Source: Megascapheus bottae (Eukaryota > Chordata > Mammalia > Rodentia > Geomyidae). Taken from it: a stretch of 64,000 nucleotides of DNA. A program made the translations under genes and the position numbers. The notes under the pieces were generated by a model. The model was not told the origin of the DNA. It made no database searches and worked only from the letters and a program-made list of their open reading frames with translations. The DNA lies in assembly GCA_024803745.1 (NCBI GenBank), contig JANJXV010000013.1, positions 28,230,501 to 28,294,500 on the forward strand, written 5' to 3'. Of this stretch, positions 56,849-64,000 are shown one piece after another. Numbering within the stretch: position 1 is the first letter of the stretch; each line of letters begins with the position of its first letter.

Positions 56849-57771
56849 AAACCCCTTTTGTCTTTATTGGCAACTGGCTCCACAGGGGCAAGTCGGCCTT
56901 GTAAATGTTTTCCTAATCCACCAGTAGGGACAAAACCCTGATTTTTCATTATAGTCTGTGCCATTGAAGAATAATCAGTAGTCAGGATCAAACCCATTTG
57001 CTGCTGAATATCCCGACCCCATAAATTAACTGGGACCTGAAGGACAAATGGCTGAAATTTTCCCTTTTGCCCTTCCATTGTGGACCAGGTCAGCTGTTTG
57101 GCGCTGACCCGAGGAGTATCTGCATAACCTAGGCCCTGCAGGGTTTGTGAAGAAAGCTGTAGGGGCCATGTTTTTGGCCACTGGGCTATCTGGACGATAC
57201 TTCGGTCAGCCCCCGTGTCCACTAGACCACTAAAGGTCCTTCCCTCAATTGTTAATGTTAACATGGGACGGTTATCTAAGGTCATGGACAGACAGGCAAG
57301 GTCTACCCCTGAGGCGCCTGGGCCACTTAAGCCTCTCTTCTTTTCTTGTGCAGGAAAAATTTGGTGGTGGGAAGGCACTAGAATTAATTGGGCAACTCGA
57401 TCTCCAGGGGCCACCGAAATGACCCCTCGAGAGACCGAGCAGAGGACTTGAATGGCTCCCATGTAATCAGGGTCAATAACCCCGGGGAACACTACGAGGC
57501 CTTTCATAGTGTTAGAAGCACGTCCCAACACTATTCCCACCATGTCCTTAGGTAGGGGGCCCATTAGGTCAGTAACTATGAGCTGAACCCCCATGTCCTC
57601 GGTTAAGACCACTCCGGTGGTGGCACGGAGGTCCAGCCCTGCAGATCCTGCGGTTGCTCTGCGGGGACAAATGGCTGCTGAAGATGAGGTGGGGGCTTCT
57701 GGTAAGCTTCCCGGAACTGGCTCCCCTGATTTTGCAGGCCCTGGGGCAGCGGGCCCTTCCGCCCGTTTTTT
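56818..57771 (-). CDS. pro: pro of the provirus: dUTPase, aspartic protease, G-patch
   Basis: Read by a -1 shift from gag at the AAAAAAC heptamer (57765-57771). It stays open for about 318 codons to 56818, so it needs no ATG. N-terminal part is a dUTPase-like domain ([17 protein letters not shown], then [13 protein letters not shown]), which in betaretroviruses lowers dUTP. Next comes the retroviral aspartic protease with the active-site motif LVDTGADRS (about 57225-57205), which would cleave Gag and Gag-Pro-Pol. The C-terminus has a G-patch ([21 protein letters not shown]), typical of betaretroviral Pro. The shift to pol (GGGTTTT) lies within its last codons. It is the only provirus gene with no lesion that I see. 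Whether it is ever made depends on the broken gag upstream. Confidence 0.93.
   Translation of the reverse strand, partial: KKRAEGPAAPGPAKSGEPVPGSLPEAPTSSSAAICPRRATAGSAGLDLRATTGVVLTEDMGVQLIVTDLMGPLPKDMVGIVLGRASNTMKGLVVFPGVIDPDYMGAIQVLCSVSRGVISVAPGDRVAQLILVPSHHQIFPAQEKKRGLSGPGASGVDLACLSMTLDNRPMLTLTIEGRTFSGLVDTGADRSIVQIAQWPKTWPLQLSSQTLQGLGYADTPRVSAKQLTWSTMEGQKGKFQPFVLQVPVNLWGRDIQQQMGLILTTDYSSMAQTIMKNQGFVPTGGLGKHLQGRLAPVEPVANKDKRGLGFSWGSLRS
56842..56848 (-). promoter_or_regulatory. pro-pol -1 frameshift heptamer GGGTTTT
   Basis: In the pro frame it is phased G GGT TTT, the X XXY YYZ form, and a -1 slip enters the pol frame exactly. A structure downstream was not tested. Confidence 0.8.
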
Positions 57772-59499
57772 GGCTCCAAGGCCTGAGGTTGTTGAATAGG
57801 CTGTCCATTTATATCTCTAACTGACCTGCACTCATTTGCCCAGTGTTTTCCTTTTTTGCATCGTGGGCACAGTCCTGGCTCCCGAGGGGGTTTTTGCCTT
57901 GAATATTTTAGGTTAGGGCACTGTTTTTTAAAGTGTCCTGGCTTTTGGCAGTTAAAGCACAACCCTGAGTTAACTTTTGTAGCCGCTGCTACCGCAGCAA
58001 CAATTTTATCCAGACTTACAGGGGCTCCCACCTCCCGACAGGCTCTAATCCAGTCCTGCAAAGGCTTATCTTTTACAGGAAGAAGAGCCTTTTGGCAGTC
58101 CTGGGTACTCTGTTCAAAAATTATTTGTTGAATTAAGGGCATATAATTTTCCACCTCTCCAAACAATTTATCAGCTATCCCTAAGACTCGTCCAACAAAA
58201 TCGGAAAAAGGTTCAGCAGGTCCTTGAATAACTTTTGTAAGATTGCCTTTAAGTTCTCCTTTATTGGAGAGGGCCTTCCAAGCTCTATAAAATATACCAT
58301 TGACTTGGCGGTATACTTCCATGGGGTAACTTGCCTGATCTGCCACAGAAGGGCCTTGTCCCAGAAGCATTTCAGCTGTCCACTCTGGATGACCATTAAC
58401 AACATTTTGACCATGTTGTGCAACGGCTAAATCTGTAGCCGAAGCACTAAATTCTAAAAATTGGCCATGGGTCAAACAAGACCGCTCAACCTCGTACCAA
58501 TCTGTTGGAATCATAGCCATGATTTTGAGTCTACGGACCAATGCAGTGGTGTAATTGGCAGAAGGACCGTACTGTTGAGTTGAAGCCATAAGATCCTTTA
58601 AGGTCTTATAAGAAACGGGTTCAAGAACCCTTTGTCTAGTGATGGAATCTTCAAAAACAGGGAAAGCAGAGGCTAGGCGGGACCAAGTACTAGCCCTGAT
58701 AAGGGTGTTGGTTAACTGGGGCGTAGGGAGGCGGGGTGGAAGGGACAGGGCGAAGGGTTCCCTGGTCACTCCCTGCGCCCAATCCTCCCCAGGGGCCATA
58801 TCTATCTGTCTCATATGCGGCAGCCTGCTCTTCTAGCTCCTCCTCCTCCTCCGAGCTTATCTCTAACAGGGACCCTTCCCTTTCGTCTGCCGCATTATTA
58901 CTCGCCTCCTCCTCATCCTGTTCCTGTAAAGTTAAGGCTGAAAATTGGTTGTCATCTTGAAATTCTTTTAAAGGTGGATAGAGGGAGCCCTTGGGCTCCT
59001 CCTGTTTTATCCTTTTTCCTTTTCTCTCCTGCACTATCTTTTGTGAGGACTGTGGTTCCTCCATTTTTGCTATTTCCTTTTTTATTTTTATATTTTTATG
59101 ATCCCCTTTATCTTTTTTTCTGGGCCCTTTTAACTCTCCTTCCGTATATGAGGACTCTCAAAGACTATCCTGGTGCTTAATCAAAGTCTTTCTCCCTTCC
59201 TTAATAAGGTCAGCGTTTTTTCCTTCCTCTAAGCAAGTGCGCACCATCCTCCACATAGGCAAGGTAGCACCGGAAACCTCTCCTTTATCCTGTGCTCTAT
59301 CCAGATCTCGACCTAATTTATCCCAACAAACGAGTGAGAGGTCCCCGGAAACCGCAAACCACAGGGCATGTGTCTCTATATCTGTTAAGATCTTATTTAT
59401 TGTACCGCGAGAAATCTTAAGACCACGTTGTTTAAGAAGGGTCTGTAAGGGAGCACAGAAGTCGCTGGTACGGCATGCACTTCCTGAAGAGTTACCCAT
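57603..59499 (-). pseudogene. gag: gag of the provirus, one stop and one frameshift
   Basis: Gag is the structural polyprotein. It starts MGNSSGS at 59499, a myristoylation signal that opens the matrix domain. TGA at 59158-59160 stops it after 113 codons; the same frame then stays open to 58690 and holds an acidic stretch (ISSEEEEELEEQ) and a late-domain TPPPYAP. A frameshift near 58690-58745 moves the rest to the 57603-58814 frame: capsid with AFPVFEDS near its start and a major homology region (QGPAEPFSDFVGRVLG, about 58256-58209), then nucleocapsid with two zinc knuckles (CFNCQKPGHFKKQC and CPRCKKGKHWANEC). The AAAAAAC heptamer lies at Lys-Asn 49 codons before the gag stop. Length (about 630 codons) is normal for a betaretrovirus. 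Confidence 0.94.
57765..57771 (-). promoter_or_regulatory. gag-pro -1 frameshift heptamer AAAAAAC
   Basis: Phased A AAA AAC in the gag frame (Lys-Asn), as in MMTV and IAP. A -1 slip gives the open pro frame. Gag and pro overlap by about 170 bp. Confidence 0.9.
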
Positions 59500-59772
59500 A
59501 CTGATGTTACTCTTAGAGGGCTAACCTAAGCGGGTGAAACAAAGCAAAAGACTGAGTTATCTACCCTGGTTTTACTTTCACTTGGACCGAGAAGCTCTCT
59601 AGTCTTCTGGTCCTTCACACCCAAGCGCTGCGAAACAAACAATAAGAAACACAAACCACAGAGGAAGAACGATAATAAGCACCCAAACAGGAACTTCCCA
59701 GAAGAACAACATACCTAAGAAGGAGTGCTTTTCACGTGTCAAGTTCTGGATCCTCTTCGGCCCCTCCGCAGG
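59500..59772 (-). other. Provirus leader with splice donor and short hydrophobic upstream ORF
   Basis: Between the PBS and gag. The minus strand has AG|GTATGT at 59716-59709, a good splice-donor match that could serve env mRNA. The ATG inside this donor (59710-59712) opens a 37-codon frame to 59599 with a hydrophobic core (VWVLIIVLPLWFVFLIVCF). Its meaning is unknown; it may be chance. Confidence 0.6.
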
Positions 59773-59790
59773 TCCCGGGTTTCGGCACCA
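59773..59790 (-). other. Primer-binding site, tRNA-Phe
   Basis: The plus strand reads tcccgggtttcggcacca, the 3' end of tRNA-Phe including CCA. On the minus strand it is TGGTGCCGAAACCCGGGA, 2 bases after the 5' LTR. tRNA-Phe is the primer of IAP elements. Confidence 0.93.
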
Positions 59791-59792
59791 GT

Positions 59793-60161
59793 TGTGGGGA
59801 TCGACGCCCCTGTCCAGCAGGGAAGAACGACCACCACACGAGGATCCTTCTTGTATCACGCTTTATTGAAGAGCAACTCGCTTGAGGGGAGAGCTGAAGA
59901 GGAGGGGCCCTGGGCAGCGAAAGCAGCGGTTTTTATAACCCTAAGGGACACTGGGCTCTTTCTCATTGGCTGCCCTGTTGCCAAGGCCACTTTAATGCTC
60001 GGGATTGGTCAGACCGTGGCTGTCACCTGCGCAGGCACGATGAGGTTATATAATGGTTTTGTACGGTTTATCTCCAAATAAAAGATAAAGAAGGTTGTTT
60101 ACTCCAAGTGAGGCAGGAGGCAGGCGCCATCTTGTAATGGCGGCCGCTTTGGCTCCCCACA
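59793..60161 (-). repeat. 5' LTR of provirus
   Basis: 369 bp, same as the 3' LTR except for five substitutions. TATA at 59929-59937, AATAAA at 59862-59867, CCAAT boxes at 59965-59969 and 60004-60008. It ends TGTGGGG on the plus-strand side at 59793, then the PBS. Transcription would run toward lower coordinates. Confidence 0.95.
59929..59937 (-). promoter_or_regulatory. LTR TATA box (5' LTR)
   Basis: The minus strand reads TTATAAAAA about 60 bp upstream of the poly(A) signal, with two CCAAT boxes upstream of it. This arrangement is a typical U3 promoter. Confidence 0.8.
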
Positions 60162-60265
60162 AGATGACATGATTCTATCCAAAAGACACTACCAGAAGAC
60201 TATTAAGTCAGAAAAACACTTTCAGCAAAGTAATGATGCGTGGAAAACAATAACATTAGCAAGGT
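60162..60265 (+). mobile_element. Right stub of the old L1 ORF2 split by the provirus
   Basis: 'agatgacatgattctatcca' continues the L1 FADD-M-I region broken at 52229, then 'cactttcagcaaagtaatga' corresponds to later RT text. Diverged. Confidence 0.6.
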
Positions 60266-60281
60266 TTTAAAAATGTAAATC

Positions 60282-60530
60282 GGGACCAGGAGTTTAGCCT
60301 AGCGGTAGAGTGCTTGCCTAGCATGCACAAAGACCCAGGTTTGATTCATCGGCACCACATATATAGGGAAAAAAAGCTGGAAGTGGTGCTGAGGCTCAAG
60401 TGGTAGAGCTCTAGCTTCGAGAAAGTCCAAGGACAGTGCTCAGGCCCTGAGCTCAAGCCCACGACTGGCAAAAAAGTAAAAATAAAATAATAAGTAAGTA
60501 AGTAAATAAATAAATAAATAAAGTAAACCC
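60282..60530 (+). mobile_element. tRNA-derived ID-like composite SINE with (AAAT)n tail
   Basis: 'gggaccaggagtttagccta', 'gacccaggtttgattcatcg', 'gctgaggctcaagtggtaga', 'ctgagctcaagcccacgact', then aaaat/aagt/aaat tail units. Confidence 0.92.
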
Positions 60531-60738
60531 ATCACAAAGTTAACCACTGATGTTAAAATCTTTTACAATAAAAACCTCAAAGTACTGAGGAATTATAGAA
60601 GATAATTTTTATAGAAGACACATTCCTAAACACATTAGTTATTAAGCACATTAGTCACATTGCTAAAACAAACCCATAAAATCAGTGCCATTCACCATTA
60701 AATTTCAATAAAAATTTTCATGTAGAAAAAAATATCTT
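60531..60738. other. Unique AT-rich DNA
   Basis: Nothing recognised with confidence. Confidence 0.4.
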
Positions 60739-60750
60739 AAAACTTATATT

Positions 60751-60950
60751 GGGGGCCGGGAGTTTGGCCTAGTGGTAGAGTGCTTCCTAGCATGCACGAA
60801 GACCCGGGTTTGATTCCTCGGTACCACATATGAAGCAAAAAGCCAGAAGTGGTGCTGTGGCTCAAGTGGTAGAGCCATAGCCTTGAGAAAATCCAGGGAC
60901 AGTGCTCAGGCCCTGAGCCAAGCCCAGGACTGGCAAAACAAATAAACAAA
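60751..60950 (+). mobile_element. tRNA-derived ID-like composite SINE, near consensus
   Basis: 'gggggccgggagtttggcct', 'gacccgggtttgattcctcg', 'gctgtggctcaagtggtaga', 'ccctgagccaagcccaggac', A-rich tail. TSD aaaacttatattg at 60738-60750 and aaaaccttatattg at 60957-60970. Confidence 0.94.
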
Positions 60951-61087
60951 TAAAAAAAAACCTTATATTGAAGTGGAAATGACATTGAATACCCTGAACA
61001 AAAAATACAAATAGTAAAAGAGAAAGAGAAATGGGGACATAACAAAACATCTGACAAAACAACAGAATCATAGTAACAAAAAGAACA

Positions 61088-61243
61088 GATATATAGATTA
61101 TATCTATTTATATTATATATCTATAGCTACATATCTGTATAGATATATATATATCTATAGATAGATATATGTATATAGACATATACATGTTTTTTATATA
61201 TATTGACATGCATACATGTCTATAGATAAATAGATAGATAAGA
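61088..61243. repeat. Degenerate (TATC)n/(TA)n microsatellite region
   Basis: Mixed tata, tatc and taga units over about 150 bp, with partial self-complementarity. Confidence 0.8.
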
Positions 61244-61292
61244 AGGGAGAGAAAAAGAAAGAGAGTTGTGGCTATAAAAATAAGCAAAGTGT

Positions 61293-61465
61293 TTGGATAG
61301 GGAATGGGGGAAAACAAGATGAGGGATAGGGGGGTGGGGGAGGGGGGAAGGGAAATGGGGACCATGACATGTGAAAGGGTATAAATGTGTGGGAATTAAG
61401 GCACCATTTACCTGGCAAATATCATATAACCCTTCTATTAATTACAATAAAATATATTTAAAAAA
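61293..61465 (+). mobile_element. Very short L1 3' UTR insertion
   Basis: Contains only the G/A-rich tract onward (ggatagggaatgggggaaaa, 61295) to 'attacaataaaatatattta'. A TSD aaaataagcaaagtgt lies at 61277-61292 and 61467-61482. Confidence 0.92.
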
Positions 61466-61482
61466 ATAAGCAAAGTGTATCA

Positions 61483-62690
61483 TTTACCTAGTACTTGATT
61501 AGGTTTTGGTGCACAAATCTGAATTCTCTCTCTACCTAAACGAGACTGGTCTTCTTTTTATCCATTTATATATTGCCGTTCTGCACAGGAATCACTTTTA
61601 GACAGAGGTCATGCTACTTCAAAGAGAAGTCAACAATCTATCAAGCTGAAAGAATGTTTAGTTATTACCTGAACTTCAATATCATTGTGTGCCACTTTAA
61701 CATCTATCAGTATGTCAGGCCAGGACAAGAATCTCAATAACCTTACTTCTGAACCTTGAGTCCTCTCTCTTTTCTACAGAGGTACTTCTAACCTGTAATT
61801 GACTTTCTTTAATATGTAATGTCTCCTTACAGTCTTGGCTCACCCACTGAAATTTATATTGTTCAACATTTTCAAATCCATCACCCTAGACCTTGACTGC
61901 TCCTCAGAATCTGCTTTCTCCAAGGTCTCTTTCTGTAGGTCACGTCTTCTAAACATTGGCATTGTTTCAATTTAACAATATGACCCTTCTGGTCATGACA
62001 AGACTGCCCAAAATAGTTTGGGCACAGACGAAATCCTGAAAAAAATGGTAAGAGATACTCTACACTAGATAACAGGTTTCTAAAAGTCAACCTTATATTT
62101 AGCTCTCACAAGGAACTTCCCTCTGCTTGATTCATTCTTTTTGTTTCTTCCCTAGGTTTTTTTTTTAATGGAGAAACTATCAGACACTGTAGTATAGGAG
62201 TGAGAATGATTATTTAGTGGCAATGGAAGTAGGTTCAAACTCTATTTGACTAACTTTGGTTATGGTCATAGCTAGCCATTCAGTGATCATTCCTATTTTA
62301 TTTCTTTTGGGGAGGGGGAGAATTACATGGTTTCATGTATGCAAAAGCAACTTACATACGTGAAAGTGATAATTATCATTATGTTTCAGTTATAGACTTA
62401 AATTTTAAATTAGTTTCATTTAGAGATGATTTATGGACTCTTTTCAGTTCTTTTTTCCCTCTGAAGAAAAAAACAAGTCTTCTGAGTCCTCTTTCCTTTA
62501 GAGGTTTATAATGAAGCCTCTGTGTCCAGATATCATCTTTGTATAGTATGATAAGTGTATGCTAAAGCTTCACCAAACCAGCACAATTGTACAAGAATTT
62601 TCTCAAATGGGAAATTATAATCAATAAATTTATGTTAGCACAATATAGCACTAGTTATAGGAAAGCAAACTTTCTCTGTCGATAGAAAAT
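61483..62690. other. Unique intergenic DNA
   Basis: No gene or repeat recognised. Confidence 0.45.
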
Positions 62691-62694
62691 GTAA

Positions 62695-63018
62695 ATGAAA
62701 GGTCCTCCAGGATATAAAAACAAAAGCCATATAATGAGTGATTGTAGTCCTTAATGTTCTATGTTATCTCTCATCTCTTTTGTTGTCCCTTCAGTATCTT
62801 TTATTGTTACAGTATTTCACCTTGTTATCTGATATATTATATATATGCTTATTTGGTTATTTGAAATCAGATAGGGAAGGGGGGAAAACAAAAGAGGTGG
62901 GGATGGGGGGAGGGAAATGGGGACCAAGACATGAGAAAGGGTATCAATGTTTGTGAATTAATGCACTTCTATCTGGTGAATATAATGTAACCCTTCTATT
63001 AATTACAATAAAAATATG
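62695..63018 (+). mobile_element. 5'-truncated L1 3' UTR
   Basis: 'gaaaggtcctccaggatata', 'tccttaatgttctatgttat', G/A-rich tract (62870-62930), 'attacaataaaaatatgga'. Flanks share gaaaatgtaa / gaaaaatgtaa (62685-62694 and 63017-63027). Confidence 0.9.
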
Positions 63019-63027
63019 GAAAAATGT

Positions 63028-64000
63028 AATTTCAAAATAAAGTAGCACAGGATATTAAAGAGTGATTATAACTAAAAAAGAAAAATATTATTTACAGTAA
63101 CATGCTATAATTTCAGATTCTTATAAGTGTCATAAGATTTGGGCACTTCATTAAGAAAAATAATTCAAAATTATAAGCATAAAATTAAATGAAAGTATAA
63201 GCTCCTTTAAACATAGAAACGATTTCTTTTATACTTTTATAAAAGTATAAAAACTATAGTTTAAATTACTTACCTGTTTAACATGTATTGATAAAATCAT
63301 TTACTTCTTATTGACTTCTTACTCATTGATTGTTTTGGATATAACACTGTTTTCATACTTCTATTTTCTAAAGAAACAATGAAATTTGGGCTTTCCTTAG
63401 TCATGATTTTTAAAAAGTTAATGATTTATATGTGTGCCTTTTACATCTTAACTTGCTTTTTATTATATTATATAGATGATTGGGGATTTGTCACATTTTA
63501 CAACTAGTCACATTTTTTTCAAGTTCAGAACTGCTAGGTCCAAACATCACTGTAGACCACTTACATAACCTTGAATTCTAAGGAAACAAATATGTAATTA
63601 AAATTTTACATGATTTTTATATTAAAAATGCTTATGTCTACTCTCAGGCCAACCATCTGAAGAGAAGATATGATAGAAGATCAGTGGATGCGATCGTAAC
63701 AAATTACTTGGAAATAGTTTTTGAATATGTTATAAAAATACACAACCTGTGCAATCATGTCATGAAGGCCCCTCGATCCTTGAAATGAATAGGTGAAGAG
63801 TTTTCATGTTTAACCTTTCTAACCCTCATATAAAATTATCTTCTGAAGAGAAAAATTAATACCAGTATAGATATAAAAGATCTCAGAATTTCTGATCTTC
63901 CAACTCAGAATAGAACACAGAACTCACCAGTTTCAGCTAAACATTGCTCTAGCCTCATCACTATCCTGCATCATTATATAAAGTCTTAAAAAATGAACAG
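63028..64000. other. Unique intergenic DNA
   Basis: AT-rich, no gene or repeat recognised. A 12-base inverted pair 'atacttttataaaagtat' at about 63231-63248 is a perfect short palindrome. Confidence 0.45.

Larger units (their letters stand above)
52230..60161 (-). mobile_element. IAP-like endogenous betaretrovirus, nearly complete provirus
   Basis: 7,932 bp on the minus strand, with LTR-PBS-leader-gag-pro-pol-env-PPT-LTR in order. Both LTRs are 369 bp and differ at 52232, 52252, 52257, 52474 and 52491 (three of these are CpG transitions). A 6-bp TSD is intact. tRNA-Phe PBS, a dUTPase-protease-G-patch pro frame and two -1 frameshift signals identify a class II element close to intracisternal A particles. 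Lesions seen: TGA in gag (59158-59160), a frameshift in gag (about 58690-58745), TGA in pol (56036-56038), TAG near the env start (54225-54227), a frameshift in env (about 53675-53698) and a short env surface region. LTR divergence of 1.4 percent suggests an age of roughly one to a few million years if rodent neutral rates apply (inference). Confidence 0.96.

Noticed and set aside
1..64000. Bacterial-style operons, phage or defence systems
   Set aside because: The composition, SINEs, L1s and ERVs show mammalian nuclear DNA; no prokaryotic gene organisation is present.

Overview
This window is gene-poor mammalian nuclear DNA, most likely from a rodent. No host gene with exon structure is recognisable. 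The evidence is: dozens of LINE-1 (L1) copies ending in A-rich tails with target-site duplications (TSDs); tRNA-derived SINEs whose heads are like rodent ID elements, joined to a second conserved module; B1/Alu-like (7SL-derived) SINEs; one classic rodent ID element; long simple repeats; and an IAP-like endogenous betaretrovirus. The composite ID-like SINE (head, then a block containing gtggctcaagtggtagag) resembles from memory the ID-like/Geo SINEs of Geomyoidea (pocket mice, kangaroo rats, pocket gophers). That taxonomic call is an inference and was not checked against a database.

Layout. 1-11.6 kb: unique AT-rich DNA with SINEs, old L1 3' ends, a (TG)n-(CG)n tract, a (GA)n tract and three younger L1 fragments. 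11,603-18,775: a full-length but dead L1 on the plus strand between perfect 13-bp TSDs, with a 5' UTR that holds an antisense ID insertion, broken ORF1 and broken ORF2. 18.8-33 kb: mostly unique DNA with scattered 5'-truncated L1s and SINEs. 33.3-35.3 kb: a decayed class II retrovirus fragment on the minus strand (LTR, Lys3-like primer-binding site, gag). 35.6-37 kb: an old antisense L1 split by a solo-LTR-like insertion. 37-52 kb: unique DNA, nested L1/SINE insertions and microsatellites. 52,230-60,161: a nearly complete IAP-like provirus on the minus strand, described below. 60-64 kb: SINEs, L1 tails and unique DNA.

The provirus is the most informative element. It has two 369-bp LTRs that differ at five positions (about 1.4 percent), a 6-bp TSD (agatga), a tRNA-Phe primer-binding site, a polypurine tract, and gag, pro, pol and env in the betaretroviral order and frames. 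Both -1 frameshift heptamers are intact and correctly phased: AAAAAAC for gag-pro and GGGTTTT for pro-pol. The pro frame (dUTPase, aspartic protease, G-patch) is open. Gag carries one stop and one frameshift, pol one stop, and env one early stop, one frameshift and a much shortened surface region. It is young on sequence grounds but cannot make its full protein set as it stands.

I found no new biological system. The notable points are the young IAP-like provirus with env remnants, nested insertions that reuse target sites, an inverted L1 3' end that could form a hairpin, and a few unexplained open stretches.
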